Of a DNA stretch of 64,000 nt, positions 1 through 10,815 are shown piece by piece (the stretch's first letter is position 1; the number at the start of each line of letters is the position of its first letter). The translations under genes were made by a program, and so were the position numbers. The DNA comes from Eulemur rufifrons. Taxonomy: Eukaryota; Chordata; Mammalia; Primates; Lemuridae. Where the stretch lies: assembly GCF_041146395.1 (NCBI RefSeq), contig NC_090989.1, positions 53,594,501 to 53,658,500 on the forward strand. Direction: 5' to 3'. The notes beneath the pieces were generated by a model. The model worked only from the letters and a program-made list of their open reading frames with translations. It was not told the DNA's origin and made no database searches.

Positions 1-1076
1 AAGGAAAATAGAGATTATCACATAATTATAGTAAGAAGAGTTGCAGATGTAACAGACAGTAAAGTGTGGTCTGAAGATAAAGAAACATACGGGCCTGTGA
101 CTTCTGGCATTGTTCTTCCTTCCCACTCCCCACCCCCGTTCCTGTCTTTTCTGTCTCTCAGCTATACACATGGGCTTGGCCTGCCAGCTTTATAGCACTC
201 CAGTTGCCTAATGTGGCCAGTCTTGTACCAGCCAAGCCACAATTGCCAATGGACTTGGGAATAGGGTCAATGGACCTAAGAACTTGTATCCATGGTCCAG
301 TAATGAAAATGATTTGCCCTGTGTGGTTCGCAACCCATTTTGCTACAAATCATACTTAGAACCAGATGACCACAGGTAGAAATAATGTAATTATGTTACT
401 GCTAAATTCCAGTTCTACTCTTGTAATCTCACTCAATTCTTTATCCTATTTCCATTTTGGCTCAGTTCATATATCTGGTTTCTGCCTTTGTTCCTATTCG
501 TTAGTCCTGATTACCCATTCAAAATCCCAGATTCCCCAAGAACTGAAACCATTGTGGCCTACGTGAACCTCCTTGACAGGAAGTGGGGCAGTTAGGGTGA
601 CTATGATTAACTTTTCTTTCAAACATACCAATGTAGACTTTCAATAGGACAATTCTATTTCATAGAGTGAAATAATAGGTGTTCAATAAAGTCATAGAAC
701 TTTGGAACTTACCCATTCGGAAGTATTACTTAAAACCATTACAGTGATTTCTTGTGCAGAGTAAAAAGAACAAAAATGAGATAGTGAGGACTCAACCTTG
801 GGGATTATTCAGTTAGGAATATGAGGACTCTCCTGCCAGAATTTCTAAATGCCTGCCAGAAGGATGTTCAGAGGCTTTGACTTAGCACCATTAACATTTT
901 TAATCACCAACTTTTAGATTAAGGAAAATGGATACTGATGGTGGTAGAAGGAGGTAATGCAAGTTTTCAAGGGGCAAGAAAATCCCTGGTGGAGGGAAAA
1001 CTTTGCACAGATCAAGAATAAAATGACCTGAGATCCAGAAACTATTTCTTCATATGCTTTTTAAAAAATCTTCATA
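1..1076. other. 3' flank, nothing recognised
   Basis: AT-rich intergenic sequence. I see no exon, RNA gene or recognisable repeat. Confidence 0.5.
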
Positions 1077-1287
1077 AGCCCAGCACAAGAGACTAGAAGG
1101 CAGAGGGAGAATTGCTTGAGGCAAGGAGTTTGGGACCAGCCTAGGCAACAGTGAGACTGGTCTCTACAAAAAAGTAAAACAATTAGCCAGGTGGGGTGGT
1201 GCACACAGGTAGTCCCAGCTACTCAGGAAGTTGAGCTGGGAAGATCACTTAAGCCCACAAGTTGGAGGATGCAGTGGACTACATGAT
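1077..1287 (+). repeat. diverged Alu-type monomer
   Basis: The phrases AGAATTGCTTGAGGC, GACCAGCCTAGGCAACAG, TTAGCCAGGTGGGGTGGTGC and GTCCCAGCTACTCAGG follow Alu order but only one arm is present. It is an old or truncated copy. Confidence 0.75.
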
Positions 1288-1720
1288 AATTAGACATGCA
1301 AAGATACACAGGACAATACTGAAAAATAAAATTAACTAGCCCTACTGAAACAACATTGGTCTGGCATGACAAAAGATGGAACACTCAATTAAAAAAAAAG
1401 AGATTTTTTTTTCTTTTTTTAGAACGAGGCTCAAATATAAATAGGAATTTAACATGCAATAAAGGTGGCATTGCAGATCAGTGGGGAAAGGATTCATTTT
1501 TCAATTAATAATTCTGGGATGATGCTGTGGCCATCTGAAAATACCAACACACACATCTACATGCACAAAGCTGGATTTGTAACTTACTTCTTAGTCCAAA
1601 ATAAATTCTGGATGAATCAAAGGTTTAACAATATAATTATTAACATCATTATAAGAAAACAAAGTTGTTTTATAATTTTAGCATGGGAAAGTCCTCTTTA
1701 AATATGATTACATGAAATCG

Positions 1721-2062
1721 ACCTAAGTGTCCATCAGTGGATGAATGGAGAAAGAAATTGTGGTACATATATACAACAGAATATTATAAAGCCACAAAAA
1801 ATGATGAAATCCTGCCATTTGAAACAGTATGGATGGAACTGGAGAAAATTATTTAAGTAAAATAAGTCAAGCACAGAAAGACAAATCTTGCATGTTCTCA
1901 CTCATATGTGGGAGCTAAATATTAAAAACAATTGATCTCATGGAGACAGAGAGTAGAATGATAGTTACCAGAGGCTGGGAAGGGTAGTGGGGAGGGGCAG
2001 GGTGGATAAAGTAGGGATGGTTAATGGATGCAAAAATATAGTTAGTTAGAAAAAAATATGAT
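1721..2062 (+). repeat. L1 3' fragment
   Basis: The order 'gtccatcagtggatgaatgg', 'atggatggaactgg', 'catgttctcactcatatgtg' and 'gataccagaggctgggaag'-like text is that of the end of L1 ORF2 and the 3' UTR, sense strand. Confidence 0.85.
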
Positions 2063-2279
2063 TACAGAAGCCATAAACAAAAGCACATTAAACTAAAATC
2101 TTAAAAAAATCCCACATGAATCAAAACACTATAAAAACACAAAAAATAAAATTTCAAAGAAAATATTTGTAATACATATTATATAAAAAAGACAATTTTC
2201 CTAATGTGAAAAATAGTTCTTATAAACCAGTAAAAAAAATAGCTACCACCATAGGAAAAAGGTCAAATTCGAAAATTCA

Positions 2280-2825
2280 AATGACTTTTAAACATATAAG
2301 ATGCTCAACTGCACTCAAAATATAAGAAATATACAGTAAAACTACAAGGATATATCACTTTTGATTAGTCATTTGATCAGCAAATATTGATAATTCACTG
2401 GGCAGATGAAGGTGAGAGGCAACAGATACTCATACATTGCTGTAGGAGTGTATATTAATAAAATTTTTATGGAGTGCTATTAGGCAATATCTATTAATGA
2501 TAAAATGTATGAACCCTTTGACTCAGCAATTCATCTTCTAAGATAATTGACAGGTATAATTGTACATGTGTGAAATGAACAAATTTACAAGGATATTCAC
2601 TGTTGTGTACATGTAAATCCAAAAGAACTGAAAAATCAAAATAGTCATTGATAAGGGAATAGTTAAATAAACTTAGTATTTCCATAGAATGGAATAATAA
2701 GGAACAGTTAAAGATACTGAGATTATCTCTCAGTACATGTATACTATTACATATACTGTTTATTATTACATGATCCTGATATGGAATGATCTTAAAGGTA
2801 TATTGAGTGGAAAAAACCAACAGCA
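2280..2825 (+). repeat. old L1 (L1M-like) fragment
   Basis: Diverged sense L1 3' sequence: the phrases 'ctcagcaattcatctt', 'gatattcactgttgtg' and 'ggaatgatcttaaaggtat' keep the order expected of ancient L1 3' ends. Confidence 0.6.
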
Positions 2826-2959
2826 TCTTTTGGATGCTATTACATCCTTATTTACAGCTACGTAATTGTTTATATGGTTTTATACACATTGATTGTTTGG
2901 GAATGGATTTATGAGTAACTACTAAAAGCATGCCTCTTGAAAAGAGTAATTAAGTGGCT

Positions 2960-3543
2960 AAAAATGTCTGTTTGTGTCCTTTGCCCACTTTTTTTTCGTC
3001 CGGGGTAGAATGCAGTGGCATCATAATAGCTCACTGCAACCTCAAACTCCTGTGTTCAAGTGATCCTCTTGCTTCAGCCTCCCGAGTAGCTGGTACTACA
3101 GGCATGCACCACGACGCCTGGCTAATTTTTCTATTTTTTGTAGAGACAGGGGTCTCACTCTTCTTGCTCAGGCTGGTTTCGAACTCCTGAGCTCAGGTGA
3201 TCCTCCCACCTCAGCCTCCCAGAGTGCTAGGATTACAGGTGTGAGCCACCGTGCCCAGCCTCTTTGCTCACAATTTAATGGGGTTGTTTTTTTTCTTATT
3301 GAGTTGTTTGAGTTCCTTGTAGATTCTGGATATTAGTCCTCTGTTGGATGCATAGTTTGAGAATATTTTCTCCCATTCTGCAGGCTATCCATTTACTCTG
3401 TTGATTATTTATTTTGCTAGGCAGAAGCTTTTTAGTTTAAATAAGTACCACATGTTTATTTTTGTTTCATTTGTTTTTGGGGTCTCAGTCATAAATTCCT
3501 TGCTTAGGCCAATGTCCAAGAGAGTTTTTCCTAGGTTTTCATA
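2960..3543 (-). repeat. inverted 5' part of an L1 insertion
   Basis: Antisense L1 ORF2 sequence ('cctttgcccac', 'ggggttgttt', 'gattctggatattagtcct', 'ccttgcttaggccaatgtcc'). It stops at about 3543, where sense L1 begins. It is split by an Alu at 2989-3262. Confidence 0.85.
2989..3262 (-). repeat. Alu dimer inserted in the L1
   Basis: Complete reverse Alu from the T-rich tail to 'gtgagccaccgtgcccagcc'. Flanks CTTTGCCCAC (to 2988) and CTTTGCTCAC (3262-3271) look like a target duplication with one change, since uninterrupted L1 has TTTGCCCAC once here. Confidence 0.9.
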
Positions 3544-3908
3544 CTGATCATCAGATAAATGCAAATTAAAATCACAGTAAGATACCATCTTAGTCCAGTT
3601 AGAATGACTATTAAAACGTGAAAAAAAAATAGATGTTGGAGAGGATGTGGAAAAAGGGAACACTTATACACTGTTGGTAGGAATGTAAATTAGTACAACC
3701 TCTACGGAAACAGTATGGAGATTCCTCAAAGAACCAAAAATAGATCTACCATTTGATACAGCAATTCCACTACTGTATATCTGCTCAAAGGAAACATATC
3801 AAAAAGATATCCACACATGTATGTTTATCACAGCACTACTCACAATAACAAAGATATGGAACCAACCTAAGTGCGCATTAATTGATTAATAAAGAAAATG
3901 CGGTACAC

Positions 3909-3942
<34 letters not shown>

Positions 3943-4225
3943 GAATACTACTCAGTCATGAAGGCCATTATGTGAAATAACTAAGAAACAGAAAGTCTAA
4001 CACCACATGTTCTCATTTATAAGTGGGAACTAATTTATGAGTACACATGGACACAGAAGGTGGAATACATTGGCCTTTGGAGACTCAGAAGGGTAGGAGG
4101 GTGGGAGAGGAGTGTGGGAGGAGAAATTACCTAACAGGTACTACGTACACTAACTGGGTAAGGGTTACACAAAAAGCCCAGATTTTGCCACTATGCAATA
4201 TATCCATGTAACATATCTACACAGG
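3544..4225 (+). repeat. sense 3' part of the same L1 insertion
   Basis: Begins 'atcagataaatgcaaatta' and continues through 'tgttggtaggaatgtaaatt', 'taagtgggaactaa' and 'gggtaggagggtgggag' to 'acacaggtacccca', the L1 3' end. Together with the antisense segment it forms a 5'-inverted L1. Confidence 0.88.
3912..3940 (+). repeat. (AC)n microsatellite
   Basis: About 14 AC units inside the L1 3' region, at the position of a TATAC-type stretch in related L1 copies. Confidence 0.95.
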
Positions 4226-4233
4226 TACCCCAC

Positions 4234-4374
4234 AAGGGAGGAGGGAAGGAAAGAAGGAAGGGGGGGAGGGAGGGAAGGAAGGATGAAAGGGAGGGAGGAA
4301 AGGGAAGGAGAAAGGGAGGGAGGGAGGGAAGAAAGAAAGAAAAAGAGAGAGAAAGAGAAGAAACAAAGAAAGAG
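4234..4374 (+). repeat. polypurine tract (GGAA/GGGA/GAAA)n
   Basis: About 140 bases of almost uninterrupted A and G directly after the L1 3' end, probably expanded from its A-rich tail. Apparent Glu/Gly/Arg and Ser/Pro reading frames across it are low-complexity artefacts. Confidence 0.93.
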
Positions 4375-5127
4375 GCTAAAGAGAAGAATGGGACAAAGAG
4401 TTTTCACTGTATTTTGTTTCCTGTGTTCTAAATTTTTTACTATGTATGTATATATAAATTAAAATTATACAATATCACAAATGAATATTAAAAGTTTTAT
4501 TATTTTTGTTCAAAGTTTCAGACATTTCTAAACAAACAAATAAAACAACCAGTTATCAAAGAAAGTGCAAAAATACAATTTTCACATGTGTGTAATATAC
4601 ATACATATTATGCTTAGGAGGTATATTCTTTTACTATGACTAAATAATAAAATTATAACATAAACTATATCTCAAAGTTTTTTGGAGGAGTGATATTTTC
4701 TGCTTTACTGAGTATTGGCTATAGCGGAGAAAGTGTGTAATGTCTTTCTTTTTGAACATCGTTTCAAGAGGAGGTGAATCTGCAGTCCTTTGTATACTGA
4801 TTTTGAACACCACAAGTTTTGCAATCTTTTAAGTAAAAACAAAATTAAGCTTGAGTGACATTTTCATTTTTCTTGGTAGCTCACATGGGAATTGGAGTAC
4901 TCTAGAAATTATTTCTGAAAGAAGATAAAGAATTAGGAAATGGGATTGGGGGATATATAAATTGTAAATCAGTCTCCATTTCTGAAGTACACAATTTTCT
5001 TAGAGTTAAACAGGGTGAACTTTACAGTAACAAAAAAGGAAAATTTTTTGAAAACAATTTTCTAATTTTCTTATTAGAATTTTTAAAAGAGAATATCTTT
5101 GCTGACTTTTAATTTTGAGAAGTTCTT
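4375..5127. other. MORC1 3' flank, no gene
   Basis: AT-rich. It contains an AATAAA on the minus strand at 4496-4501 and the ATTAAA at 5108-5113. Nothing else is recognised. Confidence 0.5.
5108..5113 (-). promoter_or_regulatory. candidate MORC1 poly(A) signal (ATTAAA)
   Basis: On the minus strand ATTAAA lies about 65 bases after the TAG stop. A canonical AATAAA is at 4496-4501 further downstream. Neither is backed by transcript data, so the end of the message is not fixed. Confidence 0.3.
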
Positions 5128-5177
5128 TCATTTCTTTTCTAAAGGCAGACTATGTCCTACACCTACAGTCACTTTAT

Positions 5178-5264
5178 CTAAAGTGTTCTGGGAAGGAGAT
5201 GATCTTCTTTAAGCAAAGCTTCTAAATAAGTGTCAATCTGCTCCAGGTCATCTGCGGGACCACC
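5178..5264 (-). CDS. MORC1: MORC1 last coding exon, shortened C-terminus
   Basis: The exon follows the acceptor TTCTCTTTTCCAG and encodes GGPADDLEQIDTYLEALLKE then DHLLPRTL and a TAG at 5178-5180. Human has GGPEGDLEQTDTYLEALLKE, then continues about 26 residues further. Here the sequence after CTCCTT runs CCCAGAACACTTTAG. Reading one base over restores QNTLDKVTVGVGHSLPLEKK with a TGA at 5128-5130, which resembles the human tail QNNLNKVTIDARHRLPLEK. An apparent one-base loss near 5190-5193 therefore truncates the protein. Confidence 0.9.
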   Translation of the reverse strand, partial: GGPADDLEQIDTYLEALLKEDHLLPRTL

Positions 5265-7056
5265 CTGGAAAAGAGAAGCAACAATCAAACCTGGGAAAGA
5301 AGCTACAGAGTTTACTCCTGCAATCTGGGTGGCCCCCTAACAGTCTTACCCATGATGCACGTACTAACAAAACCCACCTTGCATCTGAATCATGCTTTTA
5401 ACCTTTCAAGGCGTTTTCTCATTTAATTTCATTTTATTTTCACAAGTGGTTAGGAACTTGGATCATTTTTTTTTCTTTAGTGGAAGTTAGTTCAACTGGT
5501 TTTTTTCTCCCTTATCTTTAATGACTTGTCATTTCTTAAGGCCCCTCTACCTCAATCTCATCCTTCTGTTGTATAGTCTCTCATTTCCCATTTTTAAAAT
5601 TCATGAATCTTTACTTTTGTAGGCAAAAACAGACAAGTAGGTAAATTTTGACTCCTCTGTTTCTTCTCCTTCCATTTCAGCATCTTTTCCCTCAACCCCT
5701 GGCTCGCTGCCCTGATCTGTCCTTCTTCTTCATTCTCCCCTCTCCTTTTCCCCAGCTCCCTGCTGGGGCAAATTCATGCTCTCCTTCCCTGGGCTTCTTG
5801 GTCCATGGGATGGCTGCACATATACTCCCTCTTTACTGATCTAAAACTCACTCCCTCAGGACCAACCATGCAGTCAACCAGCTCTTCAACTGAGGTGAGG
5901 CAGAAAAGAATTTTTAGGAAGGACCTTCCAGAACCAATCCCAGCTTTATTACTGTTCCCACTAACTGCCCAACACCACCATCCTTGTCTCCCCATCTCTT
6001 CTCTGGTTCTATTAAATGTGTTTCTGCTTTACTCCCTCTCCCCTAGATTTGCTCAGTCCTCTAATAAGTCTGAATTATATTGAGTCCAGCTCTGTAACTG
6101 GGGTCCCATTTCTGCAGATAGGTTTCCATGATGTTAATGTTTACCTAGATGTCCAAGTATTCACTGACCCTAAAGAATGCCCTGTGTCCCTTCCTGACAC
6201 TGACCACTTAGCCTGTTAGGTATAGTCTTATTTTTATTTTTGCTATTATTCTTTGCCTGGCAGACTAAACTTTTCCCAGGATGTCAGGTTGATTCTATGC
6301 TCATCTTCTTCATGTGTCTGCCCCCCTCCCTCTGCTTTGGGTCCTTCATCTTGATCCTCTGCTGTGCTCTACTGCAGTGGCTCCGGCAACTAGAGACAGT
6401 GAAGTGAAAATTTCAAGTGGGGAAATGAGAATAATATATTTGGACAGGAGCCCTTTGAGTACCTGTCCACTGAGACTAGGCAAAGAGTTTCATACTCCGC
6501 TGGCTAAAGCCCTTTACCCTCCTACCAAACTCAAACTTTTTGAATAAAGCAATTTAAATTAGTATAATTATCCTGGATACTCCGGAGGAACCCAGGGGTC
6601 TGCCACAGTAAATGATTACTCTTCCAGTTTTTCTTAGCCAAGCAAAGATTTGCTGTTATGAAAGTCAATACTTTTTATGAACTCTTTTGATAGGAAGTGG
6701 TATTCAATTTTTATGATATAAAATTTCTTTGGTCTTTCTATTTTTTCTGGCTAGTGAAACAATAATCATCACTGAAGCTCTACCATTTATCAGGCTCCAC
6801 ACCAGACCTTTTATATATAAAAACATTTGTCATCCTTCACAGCCACAAGAACCGAAAGGAGCACCACTCAAATTCTACTCTTACAGCAATAAACAAACCC
6901 GATGCATTGGATGAAGTGGTATTATGGATAGAAGCACAAATACAATTACCTTTCTATAAAAACAATTAGTATGAAACAGGCTCACTGCTCTGCCTTGGAT
7001 TTCTTAATTTATTTCTAGCATCTACAGAAAGACTTTTCACCTTTGGCCACATATAC

Positions 7057-7091
<35 letters not shown>

Positions 7092-7665
7092 TATTACATA
7101 CACTTTTAATATTGTTATATTCTATCTGGCATTTCTATGTGCTGTAAAAGATGGATCCTTCCTCACTAGCTCCATCTATCACAGAAACTCAATTTATGCA
7201 TAAAAATATACAAACAAAACTGACAGCAATCTATACTTACACAATGTTTCCTGACTTCTCCAATCTCTCCTCTAAGATTAGAAGGGTTTAACTTTATTTA
7301 TATATTAAGATAAAAAATAAGTTGAAACATTTTGCTGTCAGAAAAAGTTGGAAACATTTTCCTACTGGACATATGCTATTGAGGAGACACCGAGGGTGGT
7401 GATTCTATACCAACAACACAAGCAAAGATTCTAAATTTTTTAAGATAAAAAAGAATAGGAATGTTTAAAATGTTCTAATATTAATACATACATTCAAAGT
7501 TTATTTACTTATGATTTCAATATCCTTACAGGAAGAGTAAGGGCTGAATTAAGTAACTTGTCCGAGGTCAGTACGTGAAAGACAAGGTTAGGAGAGAAAG
7601 CGAGCTGCTAAATGCTCTTTCCACAGAGTATATTCGTACTACTCAAACAAAATCTCATCACTCAC
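5265..7665 (-). other. MORC1 last intron
   Basis: It holds a (TG)n at 7057-7092 and a possible old MIR-like scrap near 6770-6850. The pyrimidine-rich stretch at 5645-6060 has overlapping short open frames on both strands but no splice-compatible match. Confidence 0.6.
7057..7092 (+). repeat. (TG)n microsatellite
   Basis: Alternating TG with one TA interruption. Confidence 0.93.
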
Positions 7666-7860
7666 CAGCTGAAGTTTCTGCAACAATACTGCCAGTTTAA
7701 CACGAAGATTCTTCAGTTTATCCTCAGTAATTTTTCTTTTTTCTTCACATTGCCCCAGAGAAACCTCATTAAGTACTCCTCTTTTATTTGCTTCATAGAT
7801 AATGGACTGCATTTTTTTCTTTAGTTCTTTTTCATATTGGACCATGTAAATATTCTGAAT
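7666..7860 (-). CDS. MORC1: MORC1 coding exon, C-terminal coiled coil
   Basis: This 195-base exon encodes 65 residues, IQNIYMVQYEKELKKKMQ through ITEDKLKNLRVKLAVLLQ to KLQL. Human has IQNTYMVQYEKKIKRKLQ and ISEDKLKNLRIKLALLLQ. Leu, Ile, Val and Met recur with heptad spacing among Lys and Glu, as in the dimerising coiled coil that ends MORC proteins. The acceptor is CATTCCCAG/ATT and the donor CTG/GTGAGT, phase 0 on both sides. The spliced frame, not the internal ATG, sets its start. Confidence 0.96.
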
Positions 7861-9204
7861 CTGGGAATGTTTTTGAAAACAATTTCAGTATTTTTTAAAA
7901 ATATTACTTTTCTCCCCAATATCACAAGGCAACTTCATATTCCAACTCTGTATATACATTCCAAGTGTCAACTGTATACGTTAAGTGCAACATGTAGTCT
8001 AAATTTAAGACATGTTGATACCCTTAAGGAACTTACACTCTTATGGAAGAGGAAGAGAGAGGAGGAAAAATGTACAATATTCCAGTAATTCTAATATTAG
8101 AATGCTAGAGGCTTCCCAAGATGGGCTCAGACCCACCTTTGCCTTTAGTACAAAGAAGGAACTCCATAAAGGTTCGATTTGTTCTCCCAATAGTGGTATC
8201 AGACTATTCAAGGCACAAAGCGGGTAGGTGTCTGGGACCCTCTCTCCACAGCCCCGGTAACTCACAGGCAATGACAGAACAGCCAGCCACTTGGGGCTGT
8301 CTTGGCAGATGATGTAGTGTTATTTATAATTCAAGTCTATAGTGTCTATAAAGCACAGAAGCTATAGTAGGAGGAATTCCTGTTCCTCTCTTTGGATTCC
8401 TTATCCTGATATAAGGAGTACAGACAGTTTTGCATATGACCCTTACTAATTCAAGAATCTTGGTTGTTTTCCAAAATCTCATGTTGTGCCTGAGGCACTC
8501 ATGAGGTACAAAGAGGTAATGGATATGCCAAATGCTTCAAGTTCACCATGACATTAACTGCTCGAATCAACATTTTGAGAGGGCCAAAGGGTTTTCTGAT
8601 AAAAGAGATACAGGGAAAATCCTATTTTGATAAACATTTGAATGCTTCTGTAATAGGGAGATTTCTGTGTTCTAATATGACTGGGTGGCCAGGAAAATTG
8701 TAAGGAAATTTTGTCTTCTGGCCTACCCTACCTATTTCACCACCCCCACCACACTGCCTACATGCAGGCCCTTCCCCGACTGTCCAGATTATCCTCTTTA
8801 GCACTCATGGACTTCATGAGTTTCTCTTCCTCCTATAAAATCCTTAAAAGAAGCAAGAAAAACCCCTACATATAGGAAGTTCTATTTATTAAATATTCAC
8901 TAACTACTTCCTCACTTGAAAGCAATAAAATTTAATTATAGGTGCAAAACACAGTCATTACCCTCAAGAACTTTCTCCTCTACAGCATGAGATAATACAA
9001 GTTTGCAAATATTATATCTTATGGGAGAAACAGTGTGGATTATTCATTATGTTAAAGAGAATTCAAGTCCTGACTTAGAGTACTTGACTTGGATTTATGT
9101 CTATAACTTACCCCTTGATTGTTTGTACTTTTCATGTACTATTAACTAAAAGACATATTTGGGAGCAGAGACCCAAATTGCCCTCCATATTGGCAAACAC
9201 TGGC

Positions 9205-9206
<2 letters not shown>

Positions 9207-9242
<36 letters not shown>

Positions 9243-9247
9243 AGCGC
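9207..9247 (+). repeat. (TG)n running into GCGCGCGAGCGC
   Basis: About 15 TG units pass into a CG-alternating stretch, a classic left-handed-DNA-prone sequence. Confidence 0.92.
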
Positions 9248-9257
9248 AGTAGTGGTA

Positions 9258-9300
9258 GGAAGAGGAGGAGGAGGAGGAGGAGGAGGAGGAGGAGGAAGAG
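9258..9300 (+). repeat. (GGA)n microsatellite
   Basis: About 12 AGG units, eleven bases after the TG/CG tract. The reverse strand reads as polyserine over this and His/Thr over the TG tract; that is not a real protein. Confidence 0.94.
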
Positions 9301-9399
9301 TCGTCTTTTAAAAGTGAGACTAAATGTGAGATTTGTAGGCTGCTCTGCAAAGAAATCCTAGATTTTTAGAGTCTTAAACTGCCTTGAAGCTATATGAGG

Positions 9400-9862
9400 C
9401 ACCAAGAATTAGACTGAAATCCCTGACCTGGCTCTGCCTACTATTACCTTATTTCCCAAATTCTAGGCTTCATTCTTCTAGGAATACATCTCAAGCTCAT
9501 TCCTGCCTCAGGCCCATTGCTCTTGCTGCTTTCTCTGTCTGTAAGTTCAACCCAGATCTGCACAAGGCTCACTCCTTGCCTCAGGTCTTTGTTGAAACAA
9601 CACCTCCTCAGATACTCCTTGCCCATTGTACCTGACATGCCGCCCCAATATATTCATACCACCCCTGTCACAGTTATTTTATGAGACACCAAATCATATG
9701 TTTATTTACATGTTTATCATATATCATTATGTGACTCCACATTATGGTTTATTTATACTTTTTTTATCTGTTTCTCCCACTAGAATGTAACCTCTATGTA
9801 AAAAAAGATTTGGTTTTGTTTACCTCTGCATTCCCAAGGCCTGGCATGCAGCACTAAATAGT
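9400..9862 (+). repeat. L2 3' region
   Basis: Phrases in L2 order: 'cattcctgcctcaggcccattgc', 'caggtctttgttgaaa', 'cacctcctcagatactcc', 'ctcccactagaatgtaacctc' and 'caaggcctggcatgcagcac'. Confidence 0.85.
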
Positions 9863-10254
9863 TGGGAGTCAGCATAGCACATATGCAGCACTTATATTGA
9901 GGGAATTTCAAACACACAGGACAATCTGCCTCAGAAGCTAGACTAATTCAGAGATCTTGGAGGGGAATCTACTTTTAAATATCTTCAATTCAACCTACAA
10001 GTAGTTGATGGCTTGCAACTATGGCCACAGCCACCTCCTTCAGGAAGTTTACTGTAATGCTTTCTGGGGAGGCTGTAGGCAAACCCAGGGAGTGACATCT
10101 CCCATGGCATGAAGGTAGAGTGAATAATTCAACTCAGTTGGAATAAGGAGGACAGTGTCACATATAGTTCAGATGTCAACAGCCACTTAATTTTCAGAAC
10201 TCTGGAATTTTATGACTTTTGCCATCCTGAATGATAAATATCCAGGAAACACAT

Positions 10255-10815
10255 TTTTATAAAAAATAAAAGCAACAATAAAACAAACCAAATCAAAATT
10301 AAAGAGAAATATAAAATATGAACAACAACATTACATGAAAATCAAGAATATTGCTATTAGCCATAAAAAGGAACATGTATTGACACATTCGAATGGACCT
10401 GAAGTGATGCTGAATGAATAAAGTCAATTGTAAAATAACACACATTGTGTGATTTCATTTCTGTAATATTCCTGTAACGATAAAGTAATAGAGATAGAGA
10501 AGAGATTAGTGGTTACCAGGAGTTAGGGGGAGTGGGTGTGACTATAAAAAGGTAGCACAAGGGATATATTTACGGTGATGGGAATTCTGCACCCTGATTT
10601 CAGTGGCGGTTATGCAAATCTACACATATAATAAATTGACACAGAACTATATACACACATTGTCCTAATTTCAATGTCCTGGTTTTGCTATTATAATTAT
10701 ACAAAATGTGAGCACTGGAAGAAACTGGATAATGGGTACATGAGACTTCTCTGTACTATTTTTACAACTTCCTATGAATTCATAGTTATTTCAAGATTTA
10801 AAAGTAAACAAAACC
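10255..10815 (+). repeat. old L1 3' fragment
   Basis: 'gtggttaccaggagttaggg', 'ggtgatgggaattctgc' and 'tgagcactggaagaaactgg' match the order of old sense L1 3' UTRs. Confidence 0.72.

Noticed and set aside
4165..4462. Glu/Gly/Arg-rich plus frame and Ser/Pro/Phe-rich minus frame
   Set aside because: Both are translations of a polypurine tract.
9132..9350. Minus frame with polyserine and His-Thr repeats
   Set aside because: It is generated by the GGA and TG microsatellites.
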